A stretch of DNA of 64,000 nucleotides from assembly GCF_000877395.1 (NCBI RefSeq), contig NZ_JYFE01000025.1, forward strand, positions 62,001 through 126,000. Direction: 5' to 3'. This document shows positions 35,554-44,530 of this stretch, piece after piece. The notes beneath the pieces were generated by a model. That model saw nothing but the letters and a program-made list of their open reading frames with translations, ran no database searches and was not told the DNA's origin. The stretch is from Jannaschia aquimarina (GTDB lineage: Bacteria > Pseudomonadota > Alphaproteobacteria > Rhodobacterales > Rhodobacteraceae). Positions within the stretch are counted from its first letter, which is position 1, and each line of letters begins with the position of its first letter. Made by a program: the position numbers and the translations under genes.

Positions 35554-35826
35554 TCAGCGCATCCCCAGCGCTTCCTTGTACATGTCGAGCACGGCCTCTT
35601 CCTCGGCGATGTCGTCCGGCTCGCGCTTGCGCAGGGCGACGACCTTGCGCATCACCTTGGTGTCGTAGCCGCGCCCCTTGGCTTCGGCGAAGACTTCCTT
35701 GATCTGCTCGGCGATATCGCTCTTCTCGGCCTCCAGATGCTCGATCCGCTCGACGAATTGCCGCAATTCCTCGGCGGCCACGCCGTAATTTCCGTCCGAT
35801 CCCTGTCCCGCACCCGTATCGCTCAT
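35554..35826 (-). CDS. gapR: GapR-family (DUF2312) nucleoid protein
   Basis: A 90-residue protein: AAEELRQFVERIEHLEAEKSDIAEQ, IKEVFAEAKGRGYDTKVMRKVVALRKRE and EEEAVLDMYKEALG match Caulobacter GapR closely. GapR forms a tetrameric ring that binds overtwisted DNA ahead of polymerases and stimulates topoisomerases. Length and motif order are normal. It is a conserved alphaproteobacterial housekeeping gene. Confidence 0.93.
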   Translation of the reverse strand: MSDTGAGQGSDGNYGVAAEELRQFVERIEHLEAEKSDIAEQIKEVFAEAKGRGYDTKVMRKVVALRKREPDDIAEEEAVLDMYKEALGMR

Positions 35827-35904
35827 GCCTGTCTCCCGCAGCCCTTGCCTCTGGTCAGGCCCGCGGGTTAGCGCCCCCGCGGGGACGATGCAACGGAGGC
35901 ACGC

Positions 35905-36120
35905 ATGACGGCACTGGTCTGGATCGGAGCGGCCCTCACGGTCGCGGGACTGGCCGGGCTGGGCTGGTGCATCCTCGTGGCCCTGCGGGCCCGGCGAGCC
36001 AGGCTGGAAGGCCCCGAGATGGAGGCGCGCCTGCGCGGCCTCGTCGCGATCAATCTGGGCGCACTGGCCTGTTCGACGATCGGGCTGATGATGGTGGTCC
36101 TGGGCGTCTTCCTGTCCTGA
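35905..36120 (+). CDS. Small two-TM membrane protein
   Basis: A 71-residue protein with two hydrophobic helices (about residues 4-27 and 46-70) separated by a basic stretch (RARRARLEGPEMEARLRG). It looks like one of the short conserved Rhodobacteraceae inner-membrane proteins; no function is known. It is divergent from gapR. Confidence 0.7.
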   Translation: MTALVWIGAALTVAGLAGLGWCILVALRARRARLEGPEMEARLRGLVAINLGALACSTIGLMMVVLGVFLS

Positions 36121-36201
36121 CGGCTTGACCTGCGAAGCGGCCGGATCAGGTTGCTGCGAACGGGATTGGCAAGGGCGGGCCGGTGCGGCCGGTGGGGTCT
36201 T

Positions 36202-36588
36202 ATGAGTGATGCAGGCAGCCTTTCGGGCCGGACCGTTCTGGTGGTCGAGGATGAGGTCCTGATCTCGCTCGACCTGTCCCTCCAACTGGAGGATGCCGGC
36301 GCAGCGGCCCTGATCGCCGAGAGCGTGGCGCAAGGTGCCCAACTTCTGGAAGAGCGAAGCGACCGCATCGACGCGGCCATCCTCGACATGCGCCTGCCGG
36401 ACGGCGACTCGACCCCCCTGGCCGAGGACCTGACGCGCCGCCGCATCCCTTTCCTCTTCCATTCGGGCCACACCCGTCCCGAGGACGTGGCCGAGCGCTT
36501 CCCCGACGCGCCCGCCCTCTCCAAGCCGACCCCCTGGACGGAGTTGGAGCAGCACCTCGATCACCTGATCCGGCAGCAGGCGATCTGA
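36202..36588 (+). CDS. Stand-alone response-regulator receiver protein
   Basis: A 128-residue single receiver domain: VLVVEDEVLI with acidic pocket residues Glu16/Asp17, phosphorylation Asp62 in AAILDMRLPDGDS, and FLFHSGH and LSKPTPW carrying the conserved switch Ser/Thr and Lys. No output domain is present, so it acts by protein-protein contact. This short type (CheY-like with ILDxRLPDG) is common in alphaproteobacteria beside HWE kinases; no kinase is adjacent. Confidence 0.88.
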   Translation: MSDAGSLSGRTVLVVEDEVLISLDLSLQLEDAGAAALIAESVAQGAQLLEERSDRIDAAILDMRLPDGDSTPLAEDLTRRRIPFLFHSGHTRPEDVAERFPDAPALSKPTPWTELEQHLDHLIRQQAI

Positions 36589-36592
36589 CCGG

Positions 36593-37123
36593 TCACCCCG
36601 GCGGCTCGGGCGGCGTGGCTTCGCCCCTGTCGAACCGCTCCCAGCCTTCGCCGTCAAAGACGTCGACGCCCAGCTGCGCCAGGACGTCGGCGAAATCGAC
36701 CATGACCCAATTGTCCACGATCCGGCCGTCCTCGACCTTCCAGAAATCCATGTAGCGAATGGTGACGCGTTTGCCCGTCGGGGGCACGCCCATGAAGATC
36801 CCGCGATGGGTCGCCTCCTGCCGCCCGAACGCGGCCGCCCATTCGCCCATGTAAAGCCGCGCCTCGTCGATGCAGACCTTGTCGCCGAACGCGGCCTGAA
36901 ACGGCTTCTGCCAATTGTCCTGGAAGGCGCGCAGTCCCTCTTTCGTGCCGCAGCCGCGATTGCCCATCCAGCGGAAACCTTCGGCGAAGAACTCGCCCAT
37001 GTCGGCGATCCGGTGATCGTTCAGACCGTCGACCATGCCTTCGATCACGGCGCGGGTCTCTTCTGTCTTGCTCATGTCGGTGCCGCGCGTCAGCGCGGCC
37101 TGCTCCGGGCGTGTGCCCTTCAT
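36593..37123 (-). CDS. SnoaL-like (ester cyclase) family protein
   Basis: A 176-residue NTF2-like protein: EGMVDGLNDHRIADMGEFFAEGFRW, LRAFQDNWQKPFQAAFGDKV, GVPPTGKRVTIRYMDFWKVEDGRIVDNWVMVDFADVLAQLGVDVF. The last block is the typical SnoaL/polyketide-cyclase-like ending. ATG 37123 is preferred for the GAGGGGG site; ATG 37075 lacks one. Substrate unknown. A second, double-domain member of this family lies at 50884. Confidence 0.85.
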   Translation of the reverse strand: MKGTRPEQAALTRGTDMSKTEETRAVIEGMVDGLNDHRIADMGEFFAEGFRWMGNRGCGTKEGLRAFQDNWQKPFQAAFGDKVCIDEARLYMGEWAAAFGRQEATHRGIFMGVPPTGKRVTIRYMDFWKVEDGRIVDNWVMVDFADVLAQLGVDVFDGEGWERFDRGEATPPEPPG

Positions 37124-37181
37124 CTCGATCCCCCTCGGGCTTATCGTCCTCTCTGACCTAGCCCCGACCGGAGATCGGCCC

Positions 37182-37589
37182 ATGCCTCAATCCGCAGCGT
37201 GCCATTGCGGCGCCGTCCGTCTTCGCGTGACCCTCTCCGACGGCCTGTCGACAGCGCGGCGCTGCGATTGCTCCTTCTGCCGGATGCGGGGCGCGGTCGC
37301 CGTGTCGGCGCCGCTGTCGGGCGTGGAGATCCTGTCCGGCGAGACGCTTCGGTCCTACCGCTTCGGCACCGGTGTCGCGGAGCACTGGTTCTGCGGAACG
37401 TGCGGGATCTACACCCACCACAAGCGCCGGTCCAACCCAGACGAGTACGGCATAAACGTCGCTATCCTAGAGGGCGTGAGCCCGTTCGACTTCCCGGAGG
37501 TGGAGGTGATGGACGGGATAAACCATCCCTCGGACGGTGGAGGCGGGGTGGCCGGGATTCTGCGATACGAGGCCCGGCTCCGGCGCTGA
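37182..37589 (+). CDS. GFA-family (CENP-V/glutathione-dependent formaldehyde-activating) protein
   Basis: A 135-residue zinc protein with CHCGAV at residues 7-12, CDCSFCRMRG, and HWFCGTCGIYTHHKR, which together give the GFA zinc-binding cysteines. Members were named after Paracoccus Gfa but most have no known substrate. It is divergent from the SnoaL gene with a 58-bp gap. Confidence 0.9.
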   Translation: MPQSAACHCGAVRLRVTLSDGLSTARRCDCSFCRMRGAVAVSAPLSGVEILSGETLRSYRFGTGVAEHWFCGTCGIYTHHKRRSNPDEYGINVAILEGVSPFDFPEVEVMDGINHPSDGGGGVAGILRYEARLRR

Positions 37590-37638
37590 TCCCTTCTATT
37601 AGCCCCCCCTTCGCGCCTTGTCCGATCACCGGAACGGG

Positions 37639-38265
37639 TCAGGCGGCGCGACGGCCGCCGATCTCTCCGATTTCCTGTCCGTTCAGGACCAGCGTCGTCG
37701 CGACGGGCGTGGCCGAGGCGACGGCTTGCAGCGCCATGCAGGCCCGGCGGCAATGGCCGACGAATTCGGCCACCTTCTCGGCGCTGTCGGAGCTTTCGAT
37801 GATCAGGTTCATCTCCGCCCCCTCAGGCAGGCCCTGAACGTCCTCGGGATGGACGTCGCCCAGATCCAGCGTCGTGGTCCAGCTCGCGCGCTGTTCCAGG
37901 CGCGCCCGGTCGATCCGGAAGCCGCGGGACTTTGCCAGCATCTCCACATGGCTCATCAGGCAGAGCCCCAGACCGGCGGCGAAGTACATAAGCGGTGACG
38001 GGGCGGATCCGCGCCCGCCGACGGCGGTGCCCTCGTCGCTGACGATCTCCCAGGTGCCACCGTTCGGGACATTCGAGAAGACCGTCGCCCGCTTCAGGTG
38101 CATCCCTTCGGGCATGCTCTCGACGTTCACATGAGCGTCGAAGCGCATCCGGCCCCCCCGCTTCACCTTCTCGAAGCTCGGATCGGGCAGGGTATCCTGC
38201 CGGGGCGCCTTTGACACGCGGCGCACGATGGTGTCTTCGTTCATGGTCCAGTTCACATCCGTCAT
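37639..38265 (-). CDS. OsmC-family protein
   Basis: A 208-residue protein with an OsmC fold: GRGSAPSPLMYFAAGLGLCLMSHVEMLAKSRGF contains the helix with the conserved resolving Cys, and FVGHCRRACMALQAV the second Cys pair region. OsmC proteins reduce organic or fatty acid hydroperoxides. It follows the RND pump gene on the same strand after 53 bp with an AGGAGAACC site, so it may be the last gene of that operon. Confidence 0.87.
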   Translation of the reverse strand: MTDVNWTMNEDTIVRRVSKAPRQDTLPDPSFEKVKRGGRMRFDAHVNVESMPEGMHLKRATVFSNVPNGGTWEIVSDEGTAVGGRGSAPSPLMYFAAGLGLCLMSHVEMLAKSRGFRIDRARLEQRASWTTTLDLGDVHPEDVQGLPEGAEMNLIIESSDSAEKVAEFVGHCRRACMALQAVASATPVATTLVLNGQEIGEIGGRRAA

Positions 38266-38318
38266 GACGGTTCTCCTTTCGTCCTGGTTACGATTTGCGG
38301 GCAGGCGCGCCGCCCGCG

Positions 38319-41300
38319 TCAGGCGGCTTGCCGCCGCGCCGCGACGCGCGCGCCGCGCTCGGCGAAGAACAGCGAATAGAGCACCGGGACGAAGCCCAGC
38401 GTCAGCACCGTCCCCACCGCAAGCCCACCGGCCATGACCACAGCCATCCCGTAGAAGAGCGGGTCGTTCGACAGGATCAGCGGCAGCAGGCCGAGGATGG
38501 TCGTCACCGTCGTCATCACGATGGGTCGGAGGCGGCGCTTCGCGGCTTCCACGATGGCGTCGTCGCCCTCGCGGCCCTCCGCGCGCTCGATGTCGATCCG
38601 GTCGATCAGGACGATCGCATTGTTGAGGATGATGCCCGCCAGGCTCAGCAAGCCCAGGATCGGCATGAAGCCGAACTCCGCATCGAAGAGCCGCAACCCC
38701 AGCCCTGCCCCCAGAACCACCAGCGGGACCGTGGCGAGAATGATCGCGGGCCGGCGGAAGGAGTTGAACTGCGCGATCAGCAGCACGACAACGACGGCCA
38801 GGCAAAGCGGCATGCTCGCCAGCAGCGCAGCTCGCCCCTCGCCCGATTGCACGAGGATGCCGTCGAATTCGATCGTGTGGCCGGGCGGAAGCTCTGCGCG
38901 GAGCGCGTCCAGATCGTCCTCGATGAGGGGCGCCATATCCTCGGCGCCCATCACCTCGGACCGCCCCTGCACGGTCACCGTGCGGGTCAGCCCCTCGCGC
39001 TCGATCCGGGCATAGCCGTTGACCAGTTCCACATCCGCGACCTGCATCAGCGGAACGACGGATCCGTCCTGCCCGAAGACCGACAGGCTGCGCACGCGGT
39101 CCAGATCGGTCCGCTCCGCATCCACGGCGCGCGCCACGATGGGGATCGTATCGTCGCCCTCGCGGAATTCCGAGACGGCGCGGCCCGAGAAATAGGCGGA
39201 CATCGAGCGGGCCACGTCGGCCGAGGTGACCCCGGCCCGGCGGGCGCGGGTCTGGTCGACATGGACAACGACGCGCGGGATCCGGTTCTCCCAATCCTGA
39301 CGGATGTCGCGGGCGCCCGGAACGGTCGCGATGATCTCCTCCACGCGGGACGCGGTCTCGTAGACGAAGGCCCGGTCCGGCCCCTTGACCTGCACCTCGA
39401 GGATGGCGCTGTCGGTCGGCCCGAGGAACATGCGCGTGACATGCGCCTGCAAGTGGGCGAACTCGGCCGCCAGATGGTCGCGCAACTCGTCCATCGCGCG
39501 GTCCACGTTCGCGGGATCGTCCACGTTCATGATCAGGACGGCCCGGTTGGGCGCCGGATCGACAGGCGTCAGCGACAACACAAAACGCGGCCCGCCCGTG
39601 CCGACATAGGCGGCGTGATCTTCCAGCCAGTCGAACCGCTCGGGCGTCAATGTCGGCAGCAGCGCCGCCATCTCGGCCTCGGTCGCCTCGGTGGTCACGT
39701 CGGCCGGCAGGTAGACATAGGTGATGAGCTGCGCCCGGTCGCTGTCTGGAAAGAAGCTCTGCGGCGAGGTGACGACCAGCGCCGCCCCTCCGGCCAGCCC
39801 CGCCAGCATCGTGCCGACGAAGAGGCCGCGCACTTTCAGCACGCCTTCGATCAGGCGACCGTAACCGCGCACCAGGGGGTCGAACATGCGCTCGTAATAG
39901 GGGCGCGCGCCGTCCGTCTCGGCAGTCGCGAAGCGGTGCGACAGGACGGGTGTCACCGTCATCGCCAGAAGCCACGAAATCGACAGCGCGATCGCCACCA
40001 CGATCGAGATCGACCGCGTGTATTCCCCGGCGACATGCTCGGCCAGCATCAGCGGCAGGAAAACGAGGATCGTCGTCGCCGTCGACGACAGCAGCGGCAG
40101 GGACAATTCCCGCCCGGTCCGCTCCAGCGCCTCGTCCTTGTCGGCACCGTCGCTGAGACGCGCCTTGAAGTCTTCGGCTACCACGACCCCCGCATCCACC
40201 AGCAGACCCAGCGCGATGACGAGCGTGGCAAGGCTCATCCGCTCCAGCGGCAGGCCCAGAAAACCCATCACTGCCAGCGTGGACAGCATCACGAGGGGCA
40301 CGATGGCACCGACGATCAAGCCGGTCCGCAGACCCAGCAGCAACACCACGACCGCCAGCACGATGCCAAGCGTCTGCAAGACATTAATCGTCACGCCATG
40401 GACGGCCTGCTCCACCTGATCAGGCTGAAAGGTGACGATGTCCAAGGTCATGCCCACCGGCAGACCCGCCTCGATCTCGTCCAGCGCCTCGGCGATGCGA
40501 GGCCCGAACTCGAGGACGTTGTTACCCTCCTGCATGGCGATGGCGAAGACGATTGCCGGATCACCGTTGTAGAAGGCCGATTGCGGGGCCGGATCGACCA
40601 GACTGCGCTCGATCCGCGCGATATCGCGCAGGGGGATCGACGTGCCGTCGGGCAGGGAGATCAGCGTCTCCGCGATTTGCTCCAAGCTGCGATAGTCGCC
40701 CGTGGGCTCGATGATGAGCGCGCGCGGGCCGATGTCGATCTGCCCGCCGGGACGGATGATGTTCTGATTGGCCAGCGTCGCGGTGATGGCGTCGGGGCTG
40801 ATGCCCAACTCGGCCAGCCGCGCGTTGCGGGTCTCGATGTAGATACGCTCCGGCTGGCGGCCGACGACGTCGATGCTCTTGACCCCGGCCTCGCCGTAGA
40901 GCCTGTCGCGCACGTGGTTCACCATGTCCCCCAGCTCGGCCAGATCGTGATCGGTCGAGCGCAGGGCCGCGGTGACCACGGCCACGTCACCCACATCGTC
41001 CGAGACCACGGAAGGGCGCGCGCCGTCCGGCAGATCGGCCTGCGCCAATTCCACCTCGGCGCGCAGGTCGTCCCAGATCTGATCCAGTTCGAAGAACCGG
41101 TCGAACACCTCCACATGGATGATCGACGTCCCCGGCAGCGACGAGGAGCGGATCTCCTCCACCTCGGGGATCTGACGGATCGCGCGCTCCAGCGGCTTGG
41201 TCACCAGCTGTTCCACCCGTTCCGGCGACAGGCCGGGATAGGCGGTCGTCACGATCGCCTCGCGAATCGTGATCTGCGGGTCCTCCTGCGCGGGCAGCGT

Positions 41301-41387
41301 GAAGTAGCTGTAGGCGCCGAACCCCATCAGGACGGCCACGACAAAGAAGACGAGGCGCTGGTAGCTATGAGCGAGTCGGGTCAACAT
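38319..41387 (-). CDS. RND-family efflux pump, inner-membrane subunit
   Basis: A 1022-residue AcrB/MexB-like transporter with 12 membrane segments, two large periplasmic loops and typical motifs (GLSPERVEQLVTKPLERAI, LPGTSIIHVEVFD, GIILNNAIVLIDRI, LSNDPLFYGMAVVMAGGL). In TM4 the usual Asp-Asp pair reads LVDAG (Asp at about 398, then Ala), so one proton-relay acid is replaced, as in some RND subgroups. It lies downstream of its adaptor (12-bp gap). No outer-membrane factor is encoded nearby, so it probably uses a TolC from elsewhere. Substrate unknown. Confidence 0.94.
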   Translation of the reverse strand: MLTRLAHSYQRLVFFVVAVLMGFGAYSYFTLPAQEDPQITIREAIVTTAYPGLSPERVEQLVTKPLERAIRQIPEVEEIRSSSLPGTSIIHVEVFDRFFELDQIWDDLRAEVELAQADLPDGARPSVVSDDVGDVAVVTAALRSTDHDLAELGDMVNHVRDRLYGEAGVKSIDVVGRQPERIYIETRNARLAELGISPDAITATLANQNIIRPGGQIDIGPRALIIEPTGDYRSLEQIAETLISLPDGTSIPLRDIARIERSLVDPAPQSAFYNGDPAIVFAIAMQEGNNVLEFGPRIAEALDEIEAGLPVGMTLDIVTFQPDQVEQAVHGVTINVLQTLGIVLAVVVLLLGLRTGLIVGAIVPLVMLSTLAVMGFLGLPLERMSLATLVIALGLLVDAGVVVAEDFKARLSDGADKDEALERTGRELSLPLLSSTATTILVFLPLMLAEHVAGEYTRSISIVVAIALSISWLLAMTVTPVLSHRFATAETDGARPYYERMFDPLVRGYGRLIEGVLKVRGLFVGTMLAGLAGGAALVVTSPQSFFPDSDRAQLITYVYLPADVTTEATEAEMAALLPTLTPERFDWLEDHAAYVGTGGPRFVLSLTPVDPAPNRAVLIMNVDDPANVDRAMDELRDHLAAEFAHLQAHVTRMFLGPTDSAILEVQVKGPDRAFVYETASRVEEIIATVPGARDIRQDWENRIPRVVVHVDQTRARRAGVTSADVARSMSAYFSGRAVSEFREGDDTIPIVARAVDAERTDLDRVRSLSVFGQDGSVVPLMQVADVELVNGYARIEREGLTRTVTVQGRSEVMGAEDMAPLIEDDLDALRAELPPGHTIEFDGILVQSGEGRAALLASMPLCLAVVVVLLIAQFNSFRRPAIILATVPLVVLGAGLGLRLFDAEFGFMPILGLLSLAGIILNNAIVLIDRIDIERAEGREGDDAIVEAAKRRLRPIVMTTVTTILGLLPLILSNDPLFYGMAVVMAGGLAVGTVLTLGFVPVLYSLFFAERGARVAARRQAA

Positions 41388-41398
41388 GCCGTTTCTCC

Positions 41399-42880
41399 TT
41401 ATTGGTCGTAGCGGGCCACGCCGGTGCCGCGCAGGCGGACCCTCTGGCCGTCTTCGAGGAAGACGATGCCGCGCGTGGCGACCCGGTCACCGGGCTCAAG
41501 CCCGTCCGAGACGAGCGCGAGGCCGCCCTCCGTTCCGGCCAGGACCACCGGAACACGACGCAGCACGTCGTCCTCCGCATCGACGCGGAAGACCGTGTGG
41601 CCCTGATCCGCATCGGCGGCGATCGCCTCGACGGGGATCGCCAGCAAGTCGGTCCCGCCATGCGCATTGGCCAGCCGGAAGGCGATCTCCAGGCTCATTC
41701 CGGTCCGTAGATCCGCTTCGGCGTCGCGCACCGACAGTGTGACCGGAAACCCCGCCGTGCTGATCGAGCGCGCGCCGATATCCCTCAGCGTCGCCGTGAA
41801 GGTGGCCTCGGAGCCGTCCAGCAGAACGGCGTCATGTTCGGTGCCAATGCGCAGGCGCGAGACGACTGTATCGGGAACCGTCGCGGTGATTTCGAAGCCG
41901 CCGCCATTGCTCTGGATCTCCAGCACGGGACGTCCGGATGCGACGGTCTGCGCCGGCTCGACCAGTCGGGCCGCGACGCTGCCATCGTAGGGCGCGCGCA
42001 ACGTGGCGTCATTCAGCCGATCCTGGGCTGTCTCGATCCCGCGGAGTGCGATCTCGTGGCGGCTGCGTGCCGCATCCAGCGAGGCCTGCACGGTCTCCAG
42101 CAGCGCTTCCGAAACGACGCCCCGTGCGAAAAGGACGCTCTGGCGGTCGAATTCCTGACGCGACTCTTCAAGGCGGGCCTCCGCCTCGATCAGCGCGGCA
42201 CGGCGCTCCTGAAGGGCGATCTCCAGCAGGTGCGTATCCAGCTCCGCCAGAACGTCGCCCTCCTCGAACCGCTCGCCGATATCCACGGTGACCCGGCTGA
42301 CGCGCCCATCCACCTCGAAGGCCAGCGGCGCGCGATCCAGAGCCCGTACCTGTCCCGGCAGCGCCCGGATCGCATCGTCGCCAAACGGCATGGCGGCCGC
42401 CCAGTCGATCATCGGCACGATCGCCTCGCGGGGAGCGGCCGTTCCCGCCAGCGGCGCGGGATAGGCGAGGGCCCCGGACCGGCTGCCCAGCGCCACCGAG
42501 TGAGCGATCCCGGCGATCGGGCCGTAGACGGTCGCCCCGCGCAGGTGCTGCGCCGCGTCGGGCGCATCCCGGTAGACGCCGCCCAGCAAAAGGCCGGGCA
42601 GCAAGAGGATCGCACCCCCGGCCTGCGCCAGCCCGAGCGCCGCACCGCTCAGGCGCATGCCGCGCCCTGCCGATGCGGGCCTCCGGATCATGCCCAGGAC
42701 GACCATCGCCGCGACCCACAGCCCCAGCCCCGCCATCGCCAGCCCGGCCTGTCCCGCCAGCGCCGCTAGCCCGGCTGCGGCAAGGAGAACGGCGGCGGCC
42801 GCCATTCGCAGCAAACCGCCAAGCGCGCCGAGCCAGAGCGATGCGATCAGGATGAGAAGGAAGACGAAATCGAAGGACAT
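41399..42880 (-). CDS. RND efflux adaptor with an N-terminal CvpA-like membrane domain
   Basis: A 493-residue protein in two parts. Residues about 1-105 have four hydrophobic segments (FDFVFLLILIASLWLGALGG, AAAVLLAAAGLAALAG, GLGLWVAAMVVLGMI, LGLAQAGGAILLLPGLLLGGV) resembling the CvpA membrane domain. From about residue 175 it is a periplasmic adaptor: a lipoyl-like half (FEVDGRVSRVTVDIGERFEEGDVLAELD), a coiled hairpin (ALIEAEARLEESRQEFDRQSVLF), the second half (LRAPYDGSVAARLVEP) and beta-barrel/membrane-proximal parts. Normal adaptors have one signal or anchor only. It is followed by the RND gene after 11 bp, so it is the pump's adaptor with an added membrane domain. Confidence 0.85.
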   Translation of the reverse strand: MSFDFVFLLILIASLWLGALGGLLRMAAAAVLLAAAGLAALAGQAGLAMAGLGLWVAAMVVLGMIRRPASAGRGMRLSGAALGLAQAGGAILLLPGLLLGGVYRDAPDAAQHLRGATVYGPIAGIAHSVALGSRSGALAYPAPLAGTAAPREAIVPMIDWAAAMPFGDDAIRALPGQVRALDRAPLAFEVDGRVSRVTVDIGERFEEGDVLAELDTHLLEIALQERRAALIEAEARLEESRQEFDRQSVLFARGVVSEALLETVQASLDAARSRHEIALRGIETAQDRLNDATLRAPYDGSVAARLVEPAQTVASGRPVLEIQSNGGGFEITATVPDTVVSRLRIGTEHDAVLLDGSEATFTATLRDIGARSISTAGFPVTLSVRDAEADLRTGMSLEIAFRLANAHGGTDLLAIPVEAIAADADQGHTVFRVDAEDDVLRRVPVVLAGTEGGLALVSDGLEPGDRVATRGIVFLEDGQRVRLRGTGVARYDQ

Positions 42881-42907
42881 GTGGGGAAACCTGTCTGGAA
42901 ATGGGGG

Positions 42908-43273
42908 TCAGGCGCGCAGGATGGCGCGGACGAACAAGGCGAGCATCGCGACCGACAGAAGGTCCGGCACGGGCACGGTGCCGCTCTCGGTCAAAAGCGT
43001 CGTCGTGGCTGCCCCGCCGACCACGATGCAGGCTGTCAGGACGATGCCGACCAGCGCGGTCGCTCGCACGAGCAGGAGGAAAATCGCCGCCAGCTTGAGC
43101 AAATCGTCGGCCTGCAATGCACCGGCGCTCACCGGATGCAACGGCATGCCTTCCAGCCCGATCACCAGAATCGCGGCCGCGTAGACCAGCGCCGTCAGGC
43201 GGTCCGGCCGCAAGAGGGCCAGTTGCCCGGAACCGGGCACCGGACCCGGTCGGATGTCGAAATCCTCCGGCAT
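42908..43273 (-). CDS. Small integral membrane protein at head of RND operon
   Basis: A 121-residue protein with about three membrane segments (LVYAAAILVIGLEGMPL, LLKLAAIFLLLVRATALVGIVLTACIVVG, LLSVAMLALFVRAIL). Not recognised. It is first in the RND operon, 27 bp before the adaptor gene, and lies opposite the LysR gene. Confidence 0.6.
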   Translation of the reverse strand: MPEDFDIRPGPVPGSGQLALLRPDRLTALVYAAAILVIGLEGMPLHPVSAGALQADDLLKLAAIFLLLVRATALVGIVLTACIVVGGAATTTLLTESGTVPVPDLLSVAMLALFVRAILRA

Positions 43274-43349
43274 ATCGGCCTCCTCTCAAGTTGCGTGGCC
43301 TTGAACGTGCCAATCCTCTGCGGCCTTGAATAGTGACCGGGATGAGACT

Positions 43350-43373
43350 TACCGTTCCGATAACGGAACGGTA
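43350..43373. promoter_or_regulatory. Perfect 24-bp inverted repeat, LysR operator candidate
   Basis: Arms TACCGTTCCG and CGGAACGGTA are exact reverse complements separated by ATAA. The element ends 13 bp before the lysR start and lies in the divergent promoter of the RND operon. A perfect long dyad at this position is characteristic of a LysR-type recognition site used for autoregulation and control of the divergent operon. Confidence 0.75.
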
Positions 43374-43386
43374 TGCATGAGAGACG

Positions 43387-44316
43387 ATGGACGAGGATTT
43401 CCAGACCAGCCTCGATGACCTCCGCCTGTTCTTCCTCTTGGATCAGGCCGGCAGCATCAGCGGGGCCACCCGCCGCTTCGGGATCGCGAAGGCCACGCTG
43501 TCCCGCAGTCTCGCCCGGCTGGAAGACCGCGCGGGCATGCCGCTCTTCGACCGGACATCGCGGGGCCTCAAGCTGACGCAGGCGGGCGCGCTGATGCTGC
43601 CGGCCGCCCGCGACGCGACCGAGGCGGGCGCGCTGGCCGAGGACGTGCTGCGGACCGCCCGCGGCGAGCCCGAGGGCCTGCTGCGCATCGCCGCGAGCGC
43701 CTTGTCGGCCCAGCAGATCCTCGGGCCCGTCGTCGCCGAGTTCACACGACGCCACCCTAAGGTGATCGTCCGCATCCATATCAGCGGCGTCGGCCCCGAC
43801 CCTCTGGAGGAGGAGCTCGATCTCGTCCTGCGCCTCGGCCGCCCCGAGGAATCCTACCTCATCGCCCGCCGCATCATCGGCTCCCGTTTCGCGCTCTATG
43901 CCGGGCGGGAGGATGCGGAGCGTCTGGCCCACGCCCCACGCGAGGCGATCGACACGTTGCGGCGGGTGGTGATCGACGTGCCCGGCGCGCCCGCGGACTG
44001 GACGCTGACGAATGCGGCAGGCGAGACGCTGACGCTCCGCTCCGATCCGGCCTGCCTGGTGGGCGATCCCGGCGTCGCTCTGGGGATCATCCGTGCGGGC
44101 ACCGGCCTCGCCTTCCTGCCCGAGGTCTTCGGAGAGCCCCGTGCCGCGTCAGGCGATTTCGCCCGGATCCTGCCCGACTTCCACGGGCCGGAGATCGAGA
44201 TCTTCGCCTCCTTCCCGCCGAAGCGCGCCAGCATCCCGGCCGTGCGTGCCTTCCTCGACCTTCTGGTCGAAATGACCGCCGCCGCCCTGCCCGCCCCTGC
44301 GACGAAATGGGAGTGA
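43387..44316 (+). CDS. LysR-family regulator divergent from RND operon
   Basis: A 309-residue LysR protein: LDDLRLFFLLDQAGSISGATRRFGIAKATLSRSLARLEDRAGMPLFDRTSRGLKLTQAG is the DNA-binding domain, close to the DmlR/AaeR-type subgroup. The effector domain follows. Divergent orientation and the perfect palindrome just upstream make it the likely regulator of the efflux operon (RND pump, adaptor, OsmC). Inducer unknown. Confidence 0.92.
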   Translation: MDEDFQTSLDDLRLFFLLDQAGSISGATRRFGIAKATLSRSLARLEDRAGMPLFDRTSRGLKLTQAGALMLPAARDATEAGALAEDVLRTARGEPEGLLRIAASALSAQQILGPVVAEFTRRHPKVIVRIHISGVGPDPLEEELDLVLRLGRPEESYLIARRIIGSRFALYAGREDAERLAHAPREAIDTLRRVVIDVPGAPADWTLTNAAGETLTLRSDPACLVGDPGVALGIIRAGTGLAFLPEVFGEPRAASGDFARILPDFHGPEIEIFASFPPKRASIPAVRAFLDLLVEMTAAALPAPATKWE

Positions 44317-44347
44317 TCCGAACCCGCCTCGTGTGCGTTCACAGGGC

Positions 44348-44530
44348 ATGACACAGCCAACCCTTTCCCCCGACGGCCGCATCGACCAGCGTGAGGATCG
44401 GCCGGTCCCCTCCATCGACCGGGCCGACGACCCGTCGCTCACCCGGGCCCGGCGCGGTGCGCTGACGCTTGCCCATGACCGGTCCAGCCACCGCCGGTTC
44501 CAGGCGCTCTACGACGACCTTCTGTCGTGA
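44348..44530 (+). CDS. Short hydrophilic protein of unknown function
   Basis: A 60-residue ORF rich in Arg and Asp (MTQPTLSPDGRIDQREDRP...). It is preceded by an AGGGC site and its stop overlaps the GTG start of the following gene by 4 bp (GTGA), which supports its being translated. No family recognised. Confidence 0.45.
   Translation: MTQPTLSPDGRIDQREDRPVPSIDRADDPSLTRARRGALTLAHDRSSHRRFQALYDDLLS

Noticed and set aside
38295-41411. Forward open frame of over 1000 codons opposite the RND pump
   Set aside because: It is rich in Arg, Gln, His and Asp with no domain signature and mirrors an unmistakable RND transporter on the other strand.
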